From: Halieaceae bacterium
Lineage (GTDB): Bacteria; Pseudomonadota; Gammaproteobacteria; Pseudomonadales; Halieaceae
Assembly: GCA_002691565.1 (NCBI GenBank)
Contig: NZIH01000010.1
Span: forward strand, 5,045-10,181
Direction of reading: 5' to 3'
DNA length: 5,137 nucleotides
Positions 1-5,137 of the stretch are shown here, piece by piece. Below the pieces are notes generated by a model, which had not been told where the DNA came from, ran no database searches, and was given only the letters and a program-made list of their open reading frames with translations. Each line of letters starts with the position of its first letter. Within the stretch, counting starts at the first letter, position 1. Both the position numbers and the translations under genes were made by a program.

Positions 1-117
1 ATTGGCAACGGTCCCATGCACTTGGTTCCCACCCGGCAACCTCCAAAGCGGCACCGGGTGGTCAAGAACACCAAGGGCACCACACCCTTTCGAACCAAAC
101 ATACCAAGCAGTTCTGA
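1..117 (+). CDS. Possible C-terminal end of an unidentified protein (partial)
   Basis: The first frame is open from the window edge to a TGA at 115-117, giving 38 residues rich in Lys, Arg, His, Pro and Thr and ending in KQF. I counted roughly 70 percent G+C at third codon positions, against about 50 percent at first and second positions, which favours this frame over the other frame open here (3-185) and over the minus strand. No family is recognisable from the fragment. The basic, low-hydrophobicity tail has no visible membrane segment or motif. It could equally be a chance open stretch, because 38 codons without a stop is weak evidence. Confidence 0.3.
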   Translation: MGNGPMHLVPTRQPPKRHRVVKNTKGTTPFRTKHTKQF

Positions 118-344
118 TCAAAGACCTGTCTACCGTCAAGCATTCCGTAGGCCAGTTGCGCCCTAGTTCTCAGTGGCACCTGTAAGCTAGAGGGTCTATA
201 AACGCGGCTGAGCCGCCATACGAAACTGATATCCGATCATTTTTGGACAAAATCGCAGCAACCGCTTTAGTTTTTAGCCATATTTGAAAAATACTGCTAA
301 CTTAGATCTTCTTAAATAAAACAAATAAACAACGAGGTACTCCC
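118..344. other. Intergenic region upstream of the TonB receptor gene
   Basis: No convincing gene is seen here. It holds a short inverted repeat, GCGGCT-G-AGCCGC at 204-216, which has no following T-run and so does not look like a terminator. It also holds an isolated TATAAA at 197-202 without a good -35, and TGGACA at 244-249 (5 of 6 to a -35) without a matching -10. The last 100 bases are A/T rich and contain the dyad at 274-300. The receptor's ribosome binding site GAGGT lies at 334-338, six bases before the ATG. The receptor promoter must lie here, but I cannot place it with confidence. Confidence 0.6.
274..300. promoter_or_regulatory. 27-bp interrupted dyad, candidate operator for the receptor gene
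   Basis: The site reads TTAGC, ca, TATTT, gaa, AAATA, ct, GCTAA. The outer and inner five-base arms are perfect inverted repeats about one centre at 287, with a single two-base mismatch on each side, so 10 of 12 symmetric pairs match. It ends 45 bases before the receptor ATG, and a TTGAAA (284-289) resembling a -35 lies within it. Such symmetry suits a dimeric repressor or activator. It does not match the Fur or FNR consensus. The RNA could also fold here, but the stem would be A/U rich and interrupted. Confidence 0.45.
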
Positions 345-2903
345 ATGCGGTTTTTATCCAAATCCCTAAGCGTAGCTGTGGTGGCTGCAATGAGCGTTCC
401 AGCGCTTGCGCAAGACACAATGGAAGAAGTTGTCGTTACCGCAACCAAGCGCGCCGAGTCTATTCAGGATGTTCCTTTGTCCGTCAGCGTCGTCACCGGC
501 GAAGTGATCGAGCGAGCCGAGGTGCGAGATCTGCTGGATCTACAGTCGGTCGTTCCGTCACTGCGCGTGCCTCAGTTTCAGAACTCTATTCAAACGAACT
601 TTGTTATTCGTGGTTTTGGTAATGGCGCCAACAACCCGGGCATCGAGCCCTCGGTAGCCGTTTTTGTTGATGGGGTGTATCTCTCGCGCTCGCAGGCTCG
701 AATTTCAGATCTGCCAAACATTCAGCAGATCGAGGTGCTGAAGGGCCCGCAGAGCACGCTTTACGGAAAGAACGCGTCTGCTGGCGTGATTTCGGTGACT
801 ACCAAAGCGCCGGAATTCGAAAGCAGAGGTTCGCTGGAGCTCGGTGTCGGAAACTACAGTCAGCAATCGGTCAGAGCATTCTACACCGGCCCGATGTCCG
901 ACTCAGTGGCCTTCAGTTTGAGCGGAAGCATGCTCAAGCGGGACGGTTATTTCGATAACGTACCCACGGGCACTGACTTCAACAACCGTAACCGCTGGAA
1001 CACTCGCGCTGACTTCCTTGCTGAACTCAATGAAACAAGCGAACTTCGCGTCATCCTCGACTACGATGAGATCGACGAAGTGTGTTGTGGTACGGCCAAC
1101 TTGGTGAACGGTCCCGCAGGTTTTGCGCTGTCGGCATTATCCGTTGTGCCCGGACAGGCTTACATCCCCGAGGACGGGTTTAATTTCCGCCATTACGGTA
1201 ACTTCGACACCATCAACCGTGGTGAGAACAAAGGCATCACCGTCGACTACAAGACGTCATTTGGTGATATCGATGTTCGCTCAATCACCGCTTATCGGGA
1301 TTCATATTTCGACCAACCGCAAGGTGACGTTGACTTCACTGCAGCAGACGCGATTGGTAACAGCACGGGTGAGACCGAAATTAAAACCTTCACCCAAGAA
1401 ATACGCCTGACGGGCACCGCAGGCAATGCGGACTGGCTGGTCGGTGGTTTCTATTTCGATGAGTCCATCGATTTCGAAAATAGCATCGAATTTGGTGCGC
1501 AGTGGCGCAACTACATCAATCTACTGGTAGGCGGCGGAGACATTGCAGCAGGAGCAGCTGCGACAGGTGGATTCGAAGCCCTACTCGGCCTGGCTCCCGG
1601 TACATTCTTTGCGGATGGCGACGGAGTGGTTGAGACGGCGACTCAAGACAATGAGTCATATTCTCTGTTCGGCCAAATTACCTTCCCGCTATCCGACAAG
1701 ACGGATTTCACCGTCGGTTTGAACTACCTGAATGACGACAAAAACATCACGCTGAGTCAGGAAAATAATGATGTTTTCTCAAAGCTTGATATTCGCGGTG
1801 CCGACGGGATTACCGCTTTAACTAATCTCGCTTATACGGGCGGATTCGCAGGTTTGGGTATTCCCGCTATTTCAGCGATTCCACCCGAGGCGGTCCCTGG
1901 CTATCTTCAGACGGTGGCGGCAACCGTAGCAGGCATAGCGCCGACCGATAACAACCCATTCGTCGGCCTCGAAGGCCTTCAGTTCCTTCCGCAGCTGCTC
2001 GGAATACCGAATGCAGCCCAGCCAGGCACGTCAAATGACAGCAAGACAACCTACACGGCGAGTTTGTCGCATGCCTTCTCTGATGACCTGAACGTATATC
2101 TGACTTACGGCACAGGTTTCAAGGGCACGTCATGGAACCTGTCTCGCGACTCCCGCCCAACGGTGGGAGAGCGTGATGCACTCTCAGCGGGTGGCGCAAC
2201 GTTACCCAACAATCTGACCATCGGAACCCGGCTTGCCGGTCCTGAGGAAGCAGAGACTATTGAACTTGGATTCAAGTACTCTGCAGACTGGGGAACGTTC
2301 AACGCGGCGATCTTTGATCAGAGTATTGAGGGCTTCCAGTCGAATGCGTTCTTGGGCACTGGTTTTGTGCTGACCAATGCCGGTAAGCAATCTACCAAAG
2401 GGTTAGAGGTAGATTTAATGGTTCGTCCAACTGATGCACTGACATTGCTATTGTCAGGCACTTGGCTCGACCCGATTTACGATGACTTTACCGGCGCTCA
2501 GTTGAATGGCCAGCCCGCCGACTTTACCGGGCTTACACCCGCAGGTATCCACAAGCAGAGCATTAGTGCGATTGCCACCTACAACTTCATGCTCGGTGGT
2601 ATGAATGGGTTCGTACAAGCAGACTATCAATATGACAGCGCCGTCGACATCAACGGCGGTGGTGATATCTCGCTTAACAATCTCGCTCTCGACGAGCGGG
2701 GCTTCCGCCAACGCGAAGTGGCTATGGTTAACGCGAGCTTTGGTCTCACGCGCGGTGATTGGGATCTTCGGATCTGGGGCCGGAACTTGACTGATGACCA
2801 GTGGCTCATCACTTGGTTCCCAGCAGTGGCTCAGACGGGTAGTCTCACTGGCTACCCTAACCAGCCACGAACCTATGGTGCCACGTTACGACGTAACTTC
2901 TAA
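345..2903 (+). CDS. TonB-dependent outer-membrane receptor
   Basis: The product is an 852-residue outer-membrane active transporter of the type energised by TonB-ExbB-ExbD, importing iron chelates, vitamins or other large solutes; the substrate cannot be told from sequence. Residues 1-22 are a Sec signal peptide (basic start, hydrophobic core, PALA before Gln23). A TonB-box-like EEVVVTATKR is at 27-36. The plug domain follows at about 40-156, with IRGFG (88-92), VFVDGVYLSR (106-115), IEVLKGPQSTLYG (129-141) and GVISVTTK (147-154). The rest is beta-barrel, ending in GRNLTDDQ and a terminal Phe as is usual for outer-membrane barrels. A Cys247-Cys248 pair sits in the barrel. Two Ala/Gly/Pro-rich hydrophobic stretches (about 391-429 and 488-563) look like long extracellular loops and help make the protein longer than many relatives. 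The ATG has GAGGT six bases upstream. No TonB, energy-coupling or catabolic gene is adjacent. The family call is secure. Confidence 0.96.
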   Translation: MRFLSKSLSVAVVAAMSVPALAQDTMEEVVVTATKRAESIQDVPLSVSVVTGEVIERAEVRDLLDLQSVVPSLRVPQFQNSIQTNFVIRGFGNGANNPGIEPSVAVFVDGVYLSRSQARISDLPNIQQIEVLKGPQSTLYGKNASAGVISVTTKAPEFESRGSLELGVGNYSQQSVRAFYTGPMSDSVAFSLSGSMLKRDGYFDNVPTGTDFNNRNRWNTRADFLAELNETSELRVILDYDEIDEVCCGTANLVNGPAGFALSALSVVPGQAYIPEDGFNFRHYGNFDTINRGENKGITVDYKTSFGDIDVRSITAYRDSYFDQPQGDVDFTAADAIGNSTGETEIKTFTQEIRLTGTAGNADWLVGGFYFDESIDFENSIEFGAQWRNYINLLVGGGDIAAGAAATGGFEALLGLAPGTFFADGDGVVETATQDNESYSLFGQITFPLSDKTDFTVGLNYLNDDKNITLSQENNDVFSKLDIRGADGITALTNLAYTGGFAGLGIPAISAIPPEAVPGYLQTVAATVAGIAPTDNNPFVGLEGLQFLPQLLGIPNAAQPGTSNDSKTTYTASLSHAFSDDLNVYLTYGTGFKGTSWNLSRDSRPTVGERDALSAGGATLPNNLTIGTRLAGPEEAETIELGFKYSADWGTFNAAIFDQSIEGFQSNAFLGTGFVLTNAGKQSTKGLEVDLMVRPTDALTLLLSGTWLDPIYDDFTGAQLNGQPADFTGLTPAGIHKQSISAIATYNFMLGGMNGFVQADYQYDSAVDINGGGDISLNNLALDERGFRQREVAMVNASFGLTRGDWDLRIWGRNLTDDQWLITWFPAVAQTGSLTGYPNQPRTYGATLRRNF

Positions 2904-2909
2904 ACAACG

Positions 2910-2932
2910 CTTGCCTGATTAAGTCAGGCAAG
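2910..2932 (-). terminator. Hairpin at the oxyR stop codon, likely oxyR terminator
   Basis: A perfect 9-bp stem, CTTGCCTGA / TCAGGCAAG, encloses a 5-base loop. On the minus strand the oxyR TAA stop lies in the loop, the left arm is the last oxyR codons, and the stem is followed by CGTTGTTTA, a weak U-rich tract. On the plus strand the stem is followed by ACTGAATA with no U-tract. It therefore fits better as the end of the oxyR transcript, though it may also protect the 3' end of either messenger. Confidence 0.55.
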
Positions 2933-3818
2933 ACTGAATAAACGCCCCGAGGAGACCGAACTCATGCTTCCGGGGCGTTTTTTTTCGCCACATCAAACCG
3001 ATCTGCCGACCAACATCAGGCTCATCAAAGGGTCGGAGGACTAGATCTGTTCCATCCGCAATACCAGCATCGGTCGCCATTTTCGGCAGAAGCGTCGTGC
3101 CGATACCGTTGGCTACCATTTGTACGATTGTCGTGAGACTGGTCGCTTGATAAGGCACGGTCACATCCATTTCCCGCAACTTGCACGCCTCAAGTGCATG
3201 ATCCCGAAGGCAGTGCCCCTCTTCCAGAAGCAACATCTCAGCACCATGAAGATCTTTCGTCCTTAGCTTTTGACTGAGAGCCAGCCTCGAGTTAGGGAGT
3301 GTCGCCAGATAAAACGGATCTTCGAACAATGCAATGGTATCGGTGTGTTCTGTAGGAAAAGGTAAGGCCAGTAACAGTACATCGAGCTCTCCGACTTGTA
3401 GCGCGTTAACCAGCGCGTGAGACAGATCCTCTCGCACAAACATCTTACAGATCGGATGTTCCGTGCGCAGCGCTTTCAACATCTTCGGAAGCACAAAGGG
3501 GGCAATCGTGGGGATCACACCCAGTCGGATGGTCCCCTGAAAGGGCTCTCTGGAAGCCTCACAGAGAGCGACCACGTCGTCTACATCGGTCAGAACTGCA
3601 CGAGCACGTGCCACCACCTCGTTTCCGAGCGCTGTCAGCAGTACCGAGCGATTATTTCGCTCGACCAGACTGGCTGACAATACGTCCTCCAATTCGACGA
3701 TCGACGCGCTGAGCGTACTCTGACTGACATGACACGCTCTTGCCGCCTGCCCAAAATGCTGATGCTCCGCAACAGCACACAGGTACTTCAGCTGTTTTAA
3801 GGTGGGTTGGCGTGACAC
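2919..3818 (-). CDS. oxyR: OxyR, LysR-family hydrogen peroxide-sensing regulator
   Basis: With the GTG start chosen here the product has 299 residues, close to the usual OxyR length of about 305. A winged helix-turn-helix occupies about residues 4-64, with HFGQAARACHVSQSTLSAS as the recognition region. The effector domain follows from about residue 95, beginning GTIRLGVIPTIAPFVLP. The key signature is EEGHCLRDHALEAC: Cys203 and Cys212 are nine residues apart, as are Cys199 and Cys208 of E. coli OxyR, which form the H2O2-induced disulfide. In that family the oxidised tetramer activates peroxide-defence genes. The open frame continues upstream to an ATG at 3902, adding 28 residues (MVPKKAGKTN...). 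I reject that start because GGAG lies five bases before the GTG, OxyR proteins normally begin a few residues before the helix-turn-helix, and the extension would run through the control region. The gene diverges from the rubrerythrin gene, a plausible target, and converges on the receptor gene with 15 bases between stops. Confidence 0.93.
   Translation of the reverse strand: MSRQPTLKQLKYLCAVAEHQHFGQAARACHVSQSTLSASIVELEDVLSASLVERNNRSVLLTALGNEVVARARAVLTDVDDVVALCEASREPFQGTIRLGVIPTIAPFVLPKMLKALRTEHPICKMFVREDLSHALVNALQVGELDVLLLALPFPTEHTDTIALFEDPFYLATLPNSRLALSQKLRTKDLHGAEMLLLEEGHCLRDHALEACKLREMDVTVPYQATSLTTIVQMVANGIGTTLLPKMATDAGIADGTDLVLRPFDEPDVGRQIGLMWRKKTPRKHEFGLLGAFIQSCLT
2940..2985 (+). terminator. 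Rho-independent terminator of the receptor gene, inside oxyR
   Basis: AAACGCCCCG (2940-2949) pairs perfectly with CGGGGCGTTT (2971-2980) around a 21-base loop, and T runs from 2978 to 2985. This is a clear intrinsic terminator for rightward transcription, 37 bases past the receptor stop. It lies entirely within the C-terminal coding region of the convergent oxyR, where the complement of the T-run encodes Lys-Lys. For leftward transcription the stem is followed only by TTTATT, so it should terminate oxyR poorly. Confidence 0.85.
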
Positions 3819-3823
3819 AGCAG

Positions 3824-3827
3824 CTCC
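3824..3827 (-). promoter_or_regulatory. Ribosome binding site fixing the GTG start of oxyR
   Basis: On the minus strand GGAG is followed by CTGCT and then GTG (3818-3816), an ideal five-base spacing. No comparable site precedes the upstream ATG at 3902, where the preceding minus-strand sequence is CTTCGTGAAAAA. Confidence 0.7.
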
Positions 3828-3851
3828 ATCGATCTTGTCGCATATTTGTCC

Positions 3852-3857
3852 TATATA
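3852..3857 (-). promoter_or_regulatory. Possible -10 element of oxyR
   Basis: TATATA (the same on both strands) lies 33 bases before the oxyR GTG, suitable for a short leader. At the correct distance upstream there is only AAACCA, a poor -35. A weak or regulator-influenced promoter is possible; the call rests on the -10 alone. Confidence 0.3.
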
Positions 3858-3859
3858 CG

Positions 3860-3874
3860 ATCGGAAAAATCGAT
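3860..3874. promoter_or_regulatory. LysR-type T-N11-A box, candidate OxyR site
   Basis: ATCG-N7-CGAT forms a perfect four-base dyad whose T3861 and A3873 are separated by 11 bases, the classic LysR-type binding pattern. Compared with the OxyR half-site consensus ATAGnTnnnAnCTAT it matches 7 of 10 specified positions (mismatches at 3, 6 and 13). Its centre at 3867 is about 64 bases before the transcription start expected from the rubrerythrin -10. It also lies immediately upstream of the possible oxyR -10. That geometry would allow activation of the rubrerythrin gene and repression of oxyR by one bound protein. No good second half-site was found 22 bases to either side. Confidence 0.5.
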
Positions 3875-3918
3875 TGGTTTTGCCAGCTTTTTTTGGAACC
3901 ATTTTTTCACGAAGACGG

Positions 3919-3924
3919 TATAGT
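3919..3924 (+). promoter_or_regulatory. Likely -10 element of the rubrerythrin gene
   Basis: TATAGT matches TATAAT at five of six bases and would start transcription near 3931, giving a leader of about 58 bases. The -35 position holds GAACCA or GGAACC, which is poor, between two T-tracts (3888-3894 and 3902-3907). A good -10 with a poor -35 is typical of activator-dependent promoters, consistent with control by the divergent OxyR. Confidence 0.5.
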
Positions 3925-3949
3925 ACATGTGCTGCCGGTGATGCGGCGG

Positions 3950-3963
3950 CGTCATGACGTCAT
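3950..3963. promoter_or_regulatory. Two overlapping 10-bp palindromes in the rubrerythrin leader
   Basis: CGTCATGACG (3950-3959) and ATGACGTCAT (3954-3963) are each perfect palindromes and share six bases. They lie about 20-30 bases downstream of the predicted transcription start and 12 bases before the GGAG ribosome binding site (3976-3979). This could be an operator or a small RNA fold; the bound factor is unknown. Confidence 0.3.
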
Positions 3964-3988
3964 ACGATCAACAATGGAGTAATAAGCA

Positions 3989-4408
3989 ATGGAACTGAAA
4001 GGTAGCCAAACCGAACAGAACCTGAAGGACGCCTTTGCAGGTGAGTCTCAAGCAAATCGCCGTTACCTCTACTTCGCCTCAAAGGCTGACGCAGAAGGCT
4101 ACAACGACGTAGCAGCCGTTTTCCGCTCAACGGCGGAAGGTGAGACTGGCCACGCTCATGGCCACCTTGAGTACCTTGAAGCTGTAGGCGATCCCGCCAC
4201 TGGCTTACCAATGGGCGACACTGTCAAGAACCTCGAAGCATCAATCGCTGGCGAGACTCACGAGTACACCGATATGTACCCAGGTATGGCTAAGACAGCG
4301 CGCGACGAGGATTTTGACGAGATCGCAGATTGGTTCGAAACACTGGCGAAAGCAGAGCGTAGCCACGCGAATCGTTTCCAGAAAGCACTCGACAACCTCG
4401 ACGCCTAA
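3989..4408 (+). CDS. Rubrerythrin, short form without rubredoxin domain
   Basis: The product is a 139-residue ferritin-like four-helix diiron protein, cytoplasmic, of the rubrerythrin family that reduces H2O2 to water. The diiron ligands are all present by comparison with classical rubrerythrin: Glu19 (AFAGES), Glu52-x2-His55 (EGETGH), Glu89-x2-Glu92 (AGETHE) and Glu123-x2-His126 (AERSH). Classical rubrerythrins are about 190 residues, with a C-terminal rubredoxin domain carrying two CxxC pairs. This protein contains no cysteine and stops right after helix four, so it needs an external electron donor. The ATG has GGAG nine bases upstream. The gene is divergent from oxyR and is followed by an Fe-S oxidoreductase gene 78 bases downstream, with a hairpin between them. 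Peroxide induction through OxyR is inferred from the arrangement. The family call is strong; the peroxidase role is by homology. Confidence 0.94.
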   Translation: MELKGSQTEQNLKDAFAGESQANRRYLYFASKADAEGYNDVAAVFRSTAEGETGHAHGHLEYLEAVGDPATGLPMGDTVKNLEASIAGETHEYTDMYPGMAKTARDEDFDEIADWFETLAKAERSHANRFQKALDNLDA

Positions 4409-4428
4409 GTCCGGGTCTACTTGAGTTC

Positions 4429-4453
4429 AGGGGGGACTTTGGTCCCCCCTTTT
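4429..4453 (+). terminator. Strong hairpin after the rubrerythrin gene, terminator or attenuator
   Basis: AGGGGGGAC pairs with GTCCCCCCT over nine base pairs around a TTTG loop, followed by only four T (4450-4453, the first being part of the stem) and then GG. The stem is very stable but the U-tract is short. It lies 20 bases after the rubrerythrin stop and 33 bases before the next ATG, with no obvious new promoter between. It may terminate partly, giving more rubrerythrin than Fe-S protein, or stabilise the upstream messenger's 3' end. Confidence 0.75.
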
Positions 4454-4486
4454 GGTTCAAACAACTTTAAACAGAGGCAATAGCAC

Positions 4487-5137
4487 ATGCGCGAAGGTAG
4501 CGTCGACGCACCCACTCGTCACCCGATAGAATGGAAAACGGAAGCGTTTTGGGACCGTGACTCGCTCAATGATGAGCTTGCCCGTGTCTACGATGTCTGC
4601 CATGGATGCAGACGTTGTGTCAGCCTGTGTGACTCGTTTCCTACCCTTTTTGACCTTATCGACGAGTCCGAAACGCTCGAGGTGGATGGGGTTTCAGTCG
4701 ACGATTATGACAAGGTCGTCGATCAGTGCTACATGTGTGACCTGTGTTACCTCACAAAGTGCCCTTACGTTCCACCCCATGAATTCAACGTCGACTTTCC
4801 TCACTTGATGCTGCGAGCCAAGGCTCAAAACTTCAAAACGAAGGGAGCAAAACTCCGCGATAAGGTTCTGACATCAACCGATGCCCTGATGAGCGGAATA
4901 TCAATGATCCCACTCGTGGATGTCACGGCGAATGCGCTCAACAACAATGGGGCTTTTAGAAAGGCTCTAGAGAGTACGTTCGATATCGCGGCCGAGGCGC
5001 CTTTACCCGAGATTCATCGAAATACGCTGATCAAACGGGCCAAGAAGCTAATCACGGATATCGAATCAACGCCGATTGGTGCCACTACCGGAAAGCTTGC
5101 GCTCTACGCGACCTGCTACGGTAACTACAGCACACCC
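4487..5137 (+). CDS. GlpC/HdrD-like Fe-S oxidoreductase (partial, runs off window)
   Basis: An uninterrupted frame of 217 codons runs from an ATG with AGAGG nine bases upstream to the window edge without a stop. It belongs to the heterodisulfide reductase / GlpC-like iron-sulfur proteins, which pass electrons between partner proteins. The first cluster motif is C38-x2-C41-x2-C44-x3-C48 in CHGCRRCVSLCDSFP. The second is C81-x2-C84-x2-C87-x4-C92-Pro in CYMCDLCYLTKCP, followed by YVPPHEFNVDFPHLMLRAKA. The final residues GKLALYATCYGNYSTP (Cys210) begin the cysteine-rich CCG domain seen in GlpC. Relatives are about 400-450 residues, so roughly half is present. There is no signal peptide or membrane helix in the visible part. 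It follows the rubrerythrin gene on the same strand, and I recall this pairing, often with a DUF3501 gene next, in many proteobacteria. Electron donation to rubrerythrin is inferred. Glycerol-3-phosphate dehydrogenase subunit is the likely misannotation, but no glpA or glpB gene is nearby. Confidence 0.88.
   Translation, partial: MREGSVDAPTRHPIEWKTEAFWDRDSLNDELARVYDVCHGCRRCVSLCDSFPTLFDLIDESETLEVDGVSVDDYDKVVDQCYMCDLCYLTKCPYVPPHEFNVDFPHLMLRAKAQNFKTKGAKLRDKVLTSTDALMSGISMIPLVDVTANALNNNGAFRKALESTFDIAAEAPLPEIHRNTLIKRAKKLITDIESTPIGATTGKLALYATCYGNYSTP

Noticed and set aside
3..185. Plus-strand frame open from the window edge to a TAA at 183-185
   Set aside because: Third-position G+C is lower than in the frame ending at 117, and the peptide is rich in His, Gln and Ser with no recognisable pattern.
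174..187. TGGCAC followed by a nearby GC, resembling a sigma-54 promoter
   Set aside because: The GG and GC are separated by nine bases rather than ten, and the -12 part is AAGC rather than TTGC.
204..216. Inverted repeat GCGGCT-G-AGCCGC as terminator of the gene ending at 117
   Set aside because: There is no T-run after the stem and it lies almost 90 bases beyond the possible stop, so termination cannot be supported.
227..239. TGAT-N5-ATCA as an FNR or CRP-like site
   Set aside because: FNR needs TTGAT-N4-ATCAA; the spacing is five bases and the outer bases do not match. Four-base arms are common by chance.
3740..3982. Open frame of 80 codons on the plus strand across the oxyR-rubrerythrin control region
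   Set aside because: It is antisense to the conserved OxyR helix-turn-helix at one end and non-coding at the other, with no clear ribosome binding site and a composition unlike the neighbouring proteins.
3960..4211. Minus-strand open frame of 83 codons opposite the rubrerythrin gene
   Set aside because: The plus strand here encodes rubrerythrin with all diiron ligands; the antisense product is Arg/Leu/Ser-rich and unrecognisable.
4557..4808. Open frame of 83 codons on the plus strand
   Set aside because: It is out of frame with the Fe-S protein gene starting at 4487, whose frame carries both four-cysteine motifs in order and stays open to the window end. This frame gives a Ser/Thr/Met-rich sequence with no family resemblance.
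4487..5137. Anaerobic glycerol-3-phosphate dehydrogenase subunit C (glpC) as the name for the Fe-S protein
   Set aside because: It shares the two-cluster plus CCG layout, but no glpA or glpB gene precedes it and it follows rubrerythrin, so the electron-transfer family name is safer.

Overview
The window looks like chromosomal DNA from a Gram-negative bacterium, most likely an aerobic, probably marine gammaproteobacterium. The evidence is an outer-membrane TonB-dependent receptor with a Sec signal peptide and a C-terminal Phe, a proteobacterial-type OxyR with both redox cysteines, and a rubrerythrin followed by a GlpC/HdrD-like Fe-S protein. No mobile element, tRNA, rRNA or CRISPR array is visible. 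The taxonomic placement is an inference from gene content and protein style, not from a marker gene.

Layout. Positions 1-117 may hold the last 38 codons of an unidentified rightward gene. Positions 118-344 are non-coding and carry a 27-bp interrupted dyad just upstream of a large TonB-dependent receptor gene (345-2903, +). That gene converges on oxyR (2919-3818, -), with only 15 bases between the stop codons. The two genes share an intertwined pair of hairpins, and the U-tracted terminator serving the receptor lies inside the oxyR coding sequence. oxyR most likely starts at a GTG preceded by GGAG, 28 codons inside the longest open frame. This frees a 170-base divergent control region (3819-3988) between oxyR and a rubrerythrin gene (3989-4408, +). 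That region holds a LysR-type T-N11-A box that also partly fits the OxyR consensus, a TATAGT -10 element and overlapping palindromes. After a strong G/C hairpin with a short U-tract comes an Fe-S oxidoreductase gene (4487 to past the window end, +).

How the genes fit together. OxyR senses H2O2 through its Cys pair and is placed to control the divergent rubrerythrin. This short, rubredoxin-less rubrerythrin carries the full set of diiron ligands and so lacks its own electron-accepting domain. The adjacent protein has two four-cysteine Fe-S motifs plus the start of a CCG-type domain, which makes it a natural candidate electron donor. The oxyR / rubrerythrin / Fe-S protein set therefore reads as a self-regulated peroxide-reduction module. 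The receptor probably imports an iron chelate or another TonB substrate; a link to the peroxide module is plausible but not shown.
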